Origin: Lepidodermella squamata
Lineage: Eukaryota > Gastrotricha
Assembly: GCA_047495785.1 (NCBI GenBank)
Contig: JBLDXI010000020.1
Span: 2,666,001 to 2,730,000, forward strand
DNA length: 64,000 nucleotides
Direction: 5' to 3'
The notes under the pieces were generated by a model. The model worked only from the letters and a program-made list of their open reading frames with translations. It ran no database searches and had not been told where the DNA came from. This document shows positions 55,899-64,000 of this stretch, in pieces (position 1 is the stretch's first letter; each line of letters begins with the position of its first letter). The translations under genes and the position numbers were made by a program.

Positions 55899-56964
55899 AT
55901 GCACTGCAATATCTTCAACCTCGTTGTTCTTGCAACACTGGCCGTTGGCTATTCTCAAGCGGCCAAGACTCAATGCTACGACGGCCTCGGCTGCTTCTCG
56001 AATGAAAACCCTTTCAACGACCTGCCGCTTCCGATGGCTCCGGAAAAAATCGCGCCGAAATTTTACATGTTCCGCAACAACAAATACCAACTGATCAACA
56101 GCAGTTTGAACCTCGATATGAATCAAGTCGTCGTTATTGCCCACGGCTGGAATGAGTATTGGTCGGATGATGACAATGCTTATAGGGCTATTTTTGGCAA
56201 GCTAGAAAAGGTTCACCCAAATGCTGACCTTCTGTTTGTCGACTGGAAGAAAGGTGCCGAGAATGGCTTCGGGCTCAACTTGTACACCCAACCAGCCAGC
56301 AACACTCGAGTTATTGGCCCAATGATCAGGCAGTTTTTGGAGGCGAATCCGAAATTCGAGCCTAAAAACACCCATTGTATCGGTTTCTCCCTTGGGTCAC
56401 ACGTTTGCGGCTTCTTTGGCAAATCGATTACCAAGGGGAAATTGGGTCGCATCACAGCTCTGGACCCAGCTAATCCCAACTTCGATAAGAGAAATGCCAC
56501 CGCCCGAATTGACTCGGGTGATGCTGATTTCGTCGATGTTATCCACACATCTTGGTGCGGTCTTCAAATAGCTGTTGGCCACGTTGACTTCTGGGTAAAT
56601 GACGCCAATATTCAGCCTGGATGCTTAACACGCAGACGCCGACAGTCATACAGTAAACTTTCAATCATTTCTAGCATAAGCCGATTAATCACATCTATTT
56701 TTAGTTGACCCAACGAAAGACTTCTTTGGATGCTCTCACTTCCGAGCTCTATATGTCTATGCAGCATCTTTTGATGGCGCATCCGATTCCTGTTCGCTGA
56801 ATTACTGCCCATGTGAAACCAAGCAGCAGTTTTCCAAGGGCAAATGCAATCCTTGCGACGCGTCGGTTTCCCAACAAGTCGGGCACTGGTCCATCTTAAA
56901 TACGAACCGTGGAACCTTCTATGCCAAAACGTCAGGAAACCATCCGTTCTGCGTTCAAAAGTAA
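55899..56964 (+). CDS. Secreted pancreatic-type lipase / phospholipase A1-like
   Basis: Exons 55899..56652 and 56705..56964, 337 aa. A signal peptide covers about 1-21 (MHCNIFNLVVLATLAVGYSQ). The catalytic triad is visible: Ser164 in GFSLGSH (GxSxG), Asp189 in ALDPANPNF, and His263 in CSHFRALYVYAAS. The His lies beyond the 52-nt intron, so the join is needed for an active enzyme. The oxyanion-region HGWNEYW and the GHVDFWVNDANIQPGC strand are family hallmarks. The loop between HTSWCG and GHVDFW is short, as in phospholipase A1-type members. No separate C-terminal PLAT domain is present. Likely a digestive or yolk-type lipid hydrolase. Poly(A) signal at 57070..57075. Confidence 0.9.
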
Positions 56965-57069
56965 TGACAATGAGCTTAAGCTTCAAAATTGAGGCTCACG
57001 ACATATCGGCTTCTTCAATTTTACAAATTGAAGTAAATTTTAATTCTGAATATAAAATCTCTTAATTGA

Positions 57070-57075
57070 AATAAA
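57070..57075 (+). terminator. Poly(A) signal of the lipase gene
   Basis: AATAAA 105 nt after the stop codon. Confidence 0.6.
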
Positions 57076-57479
57076 GTTGATGGCAAATGGCAAAAGAGAC
57101 TTTTAACGGTGTTTGAAATTCTACACAGGGTAACAGAACCCCTCTATTAAAATTTACTGATGACTTATGACGCATTATGAACCCGGAATTCATGAAAAGC
57201 TATCGATCTTCACGTGGGATATCCACGTGGATCGAATCAAGTGAACGTTGTAGCATAGTCATAATACAGAGTAACATATTATATAGACTGCAATGGGGTA
57301 GCGTGCTTTGAGGAAACGCCAAAAAAGCACTTAGCCGCACACATACCGCGAACGAAAACTGCAACCATTCCGGATGCTTTCGAAACACGATGTCTGGTTA
57401 ACCCGCCTCCGACCAAATCTCACAACTGTCATGATAAAAAGACTGATTCTTCTGCTTACTCATCTACCATAATTTCGCG

Positions 57480-59765
57480 ATGAATTTGTTTCATTGGATA
57501 CTGTTGACAGCCTCAGTTTCGACAGTAAAAGCTGCTGATCCGTTGGAGTATAACAATTCGAAACCATCAAATTTGAGCTTTCTCGCGTTCATACCATTTA
57601 GAATCAATGGTCGTACAACCTCCCCTGCGTGCGAGGCCGCGGTTCGCTTCGTCGTGAACCACGTTAATTCCCGGAGCGACATTCTCCCCGGTTATACATT
57701 GAACTTGCAGTTAGAAGACGAGGGGCCTGGAGCTAATGCTGGAAACGTGGGTCTTATGAAATTTATGCGCACCAGCAATCCAAAATCGCCAGTTGTTTTC
57801 GGACCGACAATTTCTTGCCACACACAAGCTTTGACAGCAAAAAAACTCGGCTTGACTGAGTTTTCCCCATTATGCGCTGGGCCTTACATTCTAGCCAGAA
57901 GAAACTTGTTCTCAAGCTTGTTCTCGGCTCAAATGCCCGCAGAATATACAGCAATGCCAGCTCTAGCTTTCATCAAATTGGTTGGCAATTGGAAAGAGAT
58001 TGCAATTTTAACCAACGCCAATAATCCTAATGAATACCTCATTGGTCAAAGATTGTATTCATCGGCGACTTCATCAGGAATCAATGTAGTTTATTATGCT
58101 AGCGAGTATGACATTACAATGCAATCAATACTAGACATCAAGTCAAGCAACGCCCGCGTCATAGCTCTTGCAGTTGTTTCGGCTCCGATGTGCGCCAAAC
58201 TTTTATGCTTCACCCATATGGCTGGCATGACGGCTCCGTACTATGTGTTCGTTAACATTCTTGTTTGTTTTAACGTCATTGAATCCCTTCAGCCATTTCC
58301 GCCCGGTTGTAACCGCTCCATGATATTTGACCAACTAAAGATAAGTTATTCTGTCACAATATACACAACTGCAGTCACTTCATTTCGTGGGCAATTCGGT
58401 TACACCACGTTAGACTTTGACAACAGTATTGCAAAGGTAGTCAACGACACGACACCTGCTTATGCTTTGAGGCAATTGTGCCACGATGCAGCAGTCGCAG
58501 CGATTTCAACGCTGGAAAACTCAGACAGAATTCTGCGGAAAAACTACAACAAGTCTTTGCTTGACTTTGAAAATGAGCCTGAGTTGATAGGTAAAATCGT
58601 TAGCAGCATGGCAATGCGAACTGACATCGCAGGTATCCGCACTGGCCGCATCACTTACGACGAGTTTGGAAACTTCGCGGAAGACTTTTATTTATCTCAA
58701 ATGAATAGCAAGGGTGATTGGGAAATCTTTGGTTCGATAACACCTATTTTGAATGCTACCGCATCCTCGCGTTATCGGTTGGACAGCTACAGGCTAAACA
58801 TTAGTCAGCAGGTAACATGGTCTACCAAGTCTGGACTTGTTCCTAAAGACTTGTCAGCCATTGGACGTGTTGAACTCAAATGCCTTGAAGGGGGCTCTTA
58901 TGGAATTTTGGTGTCAGCGTCTGCTCTTCCCATTGCTCAAATAATTCTGACAGCCATTGCATGCAAGAAACAGAAAAATGCAGTAGCTTTGACTCCTGTT
59001 CGAAGAATCTTTCTACTAGGTGTATTTATTCTGTTCAACTTTGAAGCCTCACTTCTAGTCGCTGGGACCGATTATTTTATTGAAATATTGTGCGCTCTCG
59101 CTCCGGCTGTTTGCGTTATTTCTATTACGAGTTTCCACGCTCTGCTAGCGCTACTGTTGGGTTGCTTTCCGCAGATCAAATTGCGCAGGAATGAGCGAAC
59201 TACCAGCGCGAAGAGCAAAAACACGCATCAAGTGTATCCGGATGATGTGCTGAAGGTTCAGGATGTAAGTGCAGAGGGGCCAGTCCGAAGATTCGGCATG
59301 TTCGGAAGGAAACGCAATGCTGCCCCTTTAACCGTTTTCCTACTCGCGAACATTGCGATACTTACTGGCTGGCTATCGGCTAACCAGCCGAAGGTCTTAA
59401 ATTTGATTTCTGAGCCACAGTTTGACGAGTACCGCGATAGCTATATCGAATTTCGGCAGTCGGTATGCGCCTATGAAAACTGGGCATACTGGGTTGGTTC
59501 TTTCCTTGTCCTGCAAATCCTGTGGTTGACTTCAGCACTTAGCCGCGCGTTCCGGAAGAAGTTACGCGGGACCAATGTGGAATTTACTATCGTGAAGATA
59601 GCTTTGATCAACGCGGCTGGGACGTTTTTGGCAATAATATTCATAATGCTTATCATATTAGCGAGCAAAGTATACTGTACCAAAGTGATTGCACTGGCTA
59701 TATGTTTCATCTTGTACTCGACTACAGCTTCAGTAATTTTGATGTATTCGAAAAAATTGATGTGA
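57480..59765 (+). CDS. Intronless class C GPCR-like receptor 3
   Basis: One exon, 761 aa, with signal peptide (MNLFHWILLTASVSTVKAA). The ligand-binding-like domain is about 30-440 (CEAAVRFVVNHVNSRSDILP, LEDEGPGANAG, VGNWKEIAILTNANNPNEYL, LCHDAAVAAISTLENS). Seven hydrophobic spans lie in about 475-760. The last (IALAICFILYSTTASVILMY) is followed by only SKKLM, so there is no cytoplasmic tail. It is most similar to the receptor at 27843..30224, 27 kb away on the other strand, and more distant from 24141..26525. All three lack introns, while most other genes here are spliced, suggesting spread of an ancestral retrocopy or old intron loss. The ligand is unknown. Confidence 0.8.
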   Translation: MNLFHWILLTASVSTVKAADPLEYNNSKPSNLSFLAFIPFRINGRTTSPACEAAVRFVVNHVNSRSDILPGYTLNLQLEDEGPGANAGNVGLMKFMRTSNPKSPVVFGPTISCHTQALTAKKLGLTEFSPLCAGPYILARRNLFSSLFSAQMPAEYTAMPALAFIKLVGNWKEIAILTNANNPNEYLIGQRLYSSATSSGINVVYYASEYDITMQSILDIKSSNARVIALAVVSAPMCAKLLCFTHMAGMTAPYYVFVNILVCFNVIESLQPFPPGCNRSMIFDQLKISYSVTIYTTAVTSFRGQFGYTTLDFDNSIAKVVNDTTPAYALRQLCHDAAVAAISTLENSDRILRKNYNKSLLDFENEPELIGKIVSSMAMRTDIAGIRTGRITYDEFGNFAEDFYLSQMNSKGDWEIFGSITPILNATASSRYRLDSYRLNISQQVTWSTKSGLVPKDLSAIGRVELKCLEGGSYGILVSASALPIAQIILTAIACKKQKNAVALTPVRRIFLLGVFILFNFEASLLVAGTDYFIEILCALAPAVCVISITSFHALLALLLGCFPQIKLRRNERTTSAKSKNTHQVYPDDVLKVQDVSAEGPVRRFGMFGRKRNAAPLTVFLLANIAILTGWLSANQPKVLNLISEPQFDEYRDSYIEFRQSVCAYENWAYWVGSFLVLQILWLTSALSRAFRKKLRGTNVEFTIVKIALINAAGTFLAIIFIMLIILASKVYCTKVIALAICFILYSTTASVILMYSKKLM

Positions 59766-60900
59766 GCATAATACGCCAGTGTTGATATAAGCAGCAACAC
59801 TAAAAGCAAGATTCGAATTATTGGGTTCATCTTCAAATAATACTGACTGAAATTCAGCGAAATTTATCATTGTAATGTTACTTGCTGATGTACTATCTTT
59901 CTATGAAGTAAAGGATACGAGATACTTATACGTATTCCCATAGAGCTAGTTTTGAGATAGTAGAGGCCCTACTCCTGACAAAGCCTATCTGCAAACGCCT
60001 TGAGCGCCAGATTTTGTGATGGAATCAGCATTGAATGGTTGGAAAAGTAAACAAATGAGGTGATTTCCGATCGCTCAACATTCTTGGGTCACAATTAATC
60101 ATTTCCGGCGGTAAGATAGCTCTTGCAACGATGAACACGCTAATTATTTTTCGAAATTTGAGCGATTTTTTCCTAAATTTCTATTATTTTATTGATTATT
60201 CCATTTGGTTATTTACATTGTAGAAATTGGGACTGCCTGGGATATCCAGAAACTTTGATGACTGCAAGTGCGCCTCGTGCACTTGGTGTGCGGTTGGATT
60301 GGAGCTGCATCAGAGTTTGAATGTAGTGAAAAACCATTATTCAATGTTTTAAAAAATTCCAGGAAATCAGAAAACCCGTGCAACAATATGTAGAGCTCGA
60401 TGATAGGTACCTACCCCATAAGAAATATGCTTCAATTACGAACCGATTATTAGTAAAAGTCATGTTTATCTTTTTCTAATCAAGAAAATGAATTTAAATT
60501 TTTTTGTGCTTTCCATTGCTCCGAAAATTCATCATTACATCTAGCTCCCATGGCGTTTACAGGCTTAGCCAGGAGTAGGACCTCTGTCTTAAAACTAGCT
60601 CTATGCTTATTACTGATTTTCAGATCATCTTGTATAACTACTCACAAACAGACAACCCAAATCTACTCCAAAATGTAGATGCAAGTGACAGGGCGATGCG
60701 CAGGATTATCAGCATTTTCTAGAAAGTTCCAAGTTGGGCACGGGTTGCAAGTGTCTGAAAATACCAGATCAAAAAAGTTGCCAGCGAAGTATTTAAGGTA
60801 GACGCCAACGTGTCGTTTATAAAAAGCTTGTTTACACCGACTTCGAGCACGTTTTTACCTGGCGTGACAGCCATGACGGTGCGATCGGCCTGGAAAAACT
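59766..60900. other. Intergenic stretch, no gene seen
   Basis: Non-coding. The phrase around AGAGCTAGTTTTGAGATAGTAGAGGCCCTACTCC-type (59942..59977) recurs in reverse near 60565..60605 (AGGAGTAGGACCTCTGTC..AACTAGCTCTATG). An inverted-repeat element of about 650 nt may therefore occupy 59935..60605. Confidence 0.4.
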
Positions 60901-60913
60901 GACAGAGAAGCGC

Positions 60914-60920
60914 TATAAAA
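60914..60920 (+). promoter_or_regulatory. TATA box of the small secreted peptide gene
   Basis: TATAAAA, 66 nt upstream of the start codon. An initiator-like TTCAGTC lies about 30 nt downstream of it. Confidence 0.65.
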
Positions 60921-60979
60921 GCTGGAAGCTGGTTTAGCGAAATTCAGTCCTTTGCAGAAGATTTCTCTCAAAACCCAGA

Positions 60980-61237
60980 ATGTTCTCCCTCCAAGCCGTC
61001 ACTGTTTTATGCCTTGTAGCCTCCGCTTCGGCGCAATGGTGGATGCCCGGTCCTGATCTGTGCACTGAGCCAAAGTTGAAACCAGCAGTCGAGTAAATAT
61101 TCTCGAAACATTTGTAATTTCATAATTTTTTTGAAAATGCAAGGCGCAAATGTCCTCGAACCGCCGACCGCGAAGCGGCAATGAACTGTCATACCTGCTT
61201 GTGGAAAGACACGCCTCGTGCACTTTTGTATGTATAA
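60980..61237 (+). CDS. Small secreted Cys-containing peptide
   Basis: Exons 60980..61092 and 61144..61237 join in phase (68 aa). Signal peptide MFSLQAVTVLCLVASASA, then a mature chain beginning QWWMPGPDLCTEPKLKPAVE and containing CPRTADREAAMNCHTC. It has four cysteines after the signal. The frame without splicing stops after PAVE, so the intron is needed. A further donor (GTATGT) near 61228 means the gene could continue into another exon. No family recognised; the strong TATA box and signal peptide suggest a secreted gland or effector peptide, which is inference. Confidence 0.6.
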
Positions 61238-61552
61238 CATCGATGATTTTGCGCTAAAGCCGACCAACGAGAAAAAAATTCCTATACAGAGTACTGCGCA
61301 CAATAAGAAGTACTACGCGCGCATAATATTATAAGATATACTTATAGCCCGCATTCTGTGTGAAAAAAATGAATGTACTGGACAAATGACCAACAAATAT
61401 AAGTGCGCTTTTGTGGATGTTACCATGAAATCTTCTGCTTACCTGGTAGAGAACTGTCGAAAGTATCAGGAAATCGATAGAAAAGCATGTGCAACCGTGG
61501 GTTATTCACCGCTAGGCGACTTGAAAGTGATCTGAAAGCGCAAAAACCTTGG

Positions 61553-62290
61553 AAAAATGCACCCACTGGTGTCTTGAGCGGCGTTTCTGCGAAAACCAAA
61601 ATGGGTTCACCCACAGTTTTTTCACATTCCCTAGCCGAGCACATGGAGGGCTTATTAGGGAAGTAAGAAATAGCCAGTTAATATGGAGGACATCCACGGC
61701 TTTTCAGTATTTTCCCTCCCGGCTTGAAAATCGTGGAAAAAGCGAAAATTGTATGTTTTTAGTCGCTCTTATCTCGAAAACACCCATGGTTGCACCATAG
61801 CTTTTTGTAGTCAAATAGGAGAAGGCACTAGGAGGAAGGTTTTAACAGGGAAAACAACAAGAACCACCCCAACTTATCCAAGACTTTTTCGTCCTGATTA
61901 GCACTCACTACGTCACACCCAACACCTCGAAAATGCATGGCCTGGCGTCTTTTGGGGCATTGCTGCAAGAAAGAGCATGGGTTCAACCACAGTTTTTCAC
62001 GTCCTTTAGTAGAGCACAAGAAGATCTTACTCAGGAAGTAAGAAATTGCCAGTAAATGCGGTGTTTATCCACGGGTTAAGAGTCTTTTCTCTCCACATCC
62101 GATTCAAGTCCGAATCGAAGAGAAAGTGAGGATTTTTCATCTTTCATGGCACTTATCTTGAAAAAACCCATGGCTGCACCATAAGTTTTTGTATTCAAAC
62201 AGTAGAGGAGATTGAGAAGAAGGTTTCAAAAGAGAAAACAGCACGAACCACGACAACTTATCCACGACTTTTTCGCCTTGATGGACAATC
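61553..62290. repeat. Two diverged tandem copies of a ~370-bp unit
   Basis: Unit 1 (about 61553..61905) and unit 2 (about 61930..62290) share ordered blocks: GGGTTCA.CCACAGTTTTT, GAAGTAAGAAAT.GCCAGT, ATCCACGG, CCCATGG.TGCACCATA, GAAGGTTT.AA and ACAACTTATCCA.GACTTTTTCG. There is no convincing coding frame in either. Confidence 0.7.
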
Positions 62291-64000
62291 ACATTTTAAG
62301 CTCAAAATCGAACTTCAAAACTGGGCTATTCACCTTACCTTACGCGGCAGAGCCCTTATTTCACCTGTAACAAGTTGAATGAAGCGCATACTTCTTATAA
62401 AATAGCAAATATGCGGGTGCTACCATGATTTGCCATGATTTTCCATTCGGTCCCAGACCGCGGTAACAAGACGGTTATGGTAAGGAGTCATCCGATTTCA
62501 ATCTCTCAATGAAGTCATGGTATCTATGGACTGACGTATTAAAGATGCATTTTCGATCATTTTTAGCAACGGTAATTGCTTCCTTGTATCTGGTACGTTG
62601 GTCTTTTCGTATTCTCAAAAACTTCCATGCAAGTTGCAACTTGATTTTGCTCATTCCTTTTGCGAATGCTCCTTATGGAGCGCTAATTGCTGGGCTCAAC
62701 TTAGCTTTTGTTATCCTTCCATTTGTAGGGTGTAGAGTGGAGTGTGGTTCGGAAGTGCAAGAAGCCGTGGATAATAACGATTTGAATCAGCATTTCACCT
62801 CCAAAGAAAGATTGCCTTGTTCCCCTCATTAGAAGGAAATGAGAGAAAACTTGGCTTACATAGTCTGAGTGATAGAGGAAAAGAAAAACCGCCGACAGCG
62901 CCATCTGCTTCATCATGTCGGTGTATTGTGTGGTATTCAAGAAAATCAGCTGGAGTGAACACTTTTGCAACGATGGATCGAAACGTTTTCATGTCGGATT
63001 AGCGGTTGTTATAGAAAGAAAAGATGTTCCTTGAAACCTCTATCGACGGAGCGGTCGACAGTAGGTGGGTCAATCGCACAATAGAGGCCGGCGAGGGACA
63101 CGCAAGAAATCGTTTGTGTTGTGGAATAATGTAGCTTAACGACAGCATTCTCTTCCGCACTGGTCAGATTAGAGAAAAATGGCCATCCGTCGCGGTTTTT
63201 TTTATTACGGACGGTAAACATCAGCCAAATTCATTAAATTGACTGATCTGAGAAGAGCGATAGATTCAAGTGCTGCTACAGTCCCTCGGGATAACTTTTC
63301 CCATTGGCGCTAAAACGTGATACAGTGCCATCTCATGTGGCTAAAATCCTTGCTTTTTAGTAATTTCAATCAACGCTGCACTCAACTCAACTTTCCAAAC
63401 CGCGGAAACACCTTGATCCGTCATTTTCCCATATTTTCCGTCAAATGCGTCTATCGCGTTCTATTGTTGGCGCCGCCCACCGTCAACTTTTTTGTTTCCT
63501 GTTCAAAGAACTAACTAGCTTGCAAGTGCCTTTAGATAGGAAGCATCATCTTCGGGTAGCTGAGTTTGTGACCAATGTATGTAAGTTGGGTAGGTTACAT
63601 TTGGTTAGGACCAGAGGGCAGACTCCCGTAGCCCATCTCCTTTTGGTCCGATGTTGTGAGCATTTTAAGCACAGGGGCCCCGCCAAGGCAGGAGACGTCG
63701 GTCACTCCAAGTCTCTGGTAAACCAAGACCAAGTCTCCCAATTTGCTGGTAGCTCGTTAGCTAAAGCTTTTCTAGACGATCGTTTTGCACTCGCTGAGAG
63801 TCCGCTTTCTACGACAGCAGGGCGTACGCGACGCGACACAACGTTTGCCGTGAATTACGTTGCCCGCTACCGCCACGGGGAGGCTGCCGTTGTCGCTTGA
63901 ACAGCAGTCAGCTCTACGATCTAACACTCATTTGGGTAATTTTGTCAATAGGGCTTTCCATATTAGCAGTGTGGAACTTTAGCTCAGGGGATGGAAGGTT
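62291..64000. other. Window end, no confident gene
   Basis: A 107-codon plus-strand frame at 62509..62832 has two hydrophobic runs. A 151-codon frame at 63445..63900 is open to a TGA. Neither shows a domain, signal or splice support. The 63540..63900 part has coding-like composition and may be a decayed mobile element or an edge exon. Confidence 0.3.

Noticed and set aside
63445-63900. 151-codon frame with a Cys/His-containing stretch, considered as a gag-type zinc knuckle
   Set aside because: The spacing CCEHFKHRG does not match CX2CX4HX4C, and no polymerase or integrase motif is nearby.

Overview
The window is nuclear DNA from an invertebrate animal with a compact genome. The evidence is spliced genes with short GT-AG introns (mostly 45-70 nt), TATA boxes, AATAAA signals, one eukaryotic tRNA-Ser, and animal-type extracellular modules (C-type lectin, astacin, CUB, kringle, SRCR, sushi, Cys-loop channel, class C GPCR). 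A degenerate TTAGGG block is present. I cannot name the phylum from sequence alone; a vertebrate or a classical nematode looks unlikely. Exon joins below are my own hand reconstructions, checked for GT-AG ends and continuous reading phase.

Layout. 1-8 kb: the end of a C-type lectin gene, a 12-exon astacin protease with EGF, CUB and C-terminal kringle modules, and an 11-exon threonine-rich mucin-like gene built partly from microexons. 8-10 kb (minus strand): a six-exon Cys-rich nuclear-looking protein and a small membrane protein. 10-22.4 kb: two intronless secreted ankyrin genes flank two 14-exon receptor-type guanylate cyclase-like genes with a NIT-like sensor region. The two cyclase genes lie on copies of a ~3.3 kb duplication whose breakpoint falls inside the first ankyrin gene. 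Both cyclases have lost catalytic-site residues. About 4 kb of repeat-rich DNA, including a perfect 77-bp inverted repeat, separates them.

23-33.4 kb: a TMEM26-like gene, two intronless class C GPCR-like receptors, tRNA-Ser(UGA), a two-sushi secreted protein and two intronless Cys-loop channel subunits in tandem. 33.4-35 kb: an inverted-repeat element and telomere-like repeats. 35-43.9 kb: a minus-strand gene for a giant type I membrane receptor with about 15 SRCR domains, followed upstream by 7.5 kb of GC-rich DNA without convincing genes. 51.4-61.3 kb: a glycine-rich-domain-like (GRDP) protein, a TPR protein with a degenerate SET domain, a secreted lipase, a third class C receptor and a small Cys-containing secreted peptide. 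61.4-64 kb is repeat-rich and has no confident gene.

Functional theme: most genes encode secreted or membrane proteins used in sensing, adhesion, digestion or immune-type recognition. Many belong to local duplicates (ankyrin pair, cyclase pair, three class C receptors, channel pair), so this reads as a fast-evolving sensory/secretory region. The strongest candidates for something undescribed are the paired NIT-like pseudo-cyclases between secreted ankyrin genes, the astacin-kringle fusion, and the C-tail-less intronless class C receptors.
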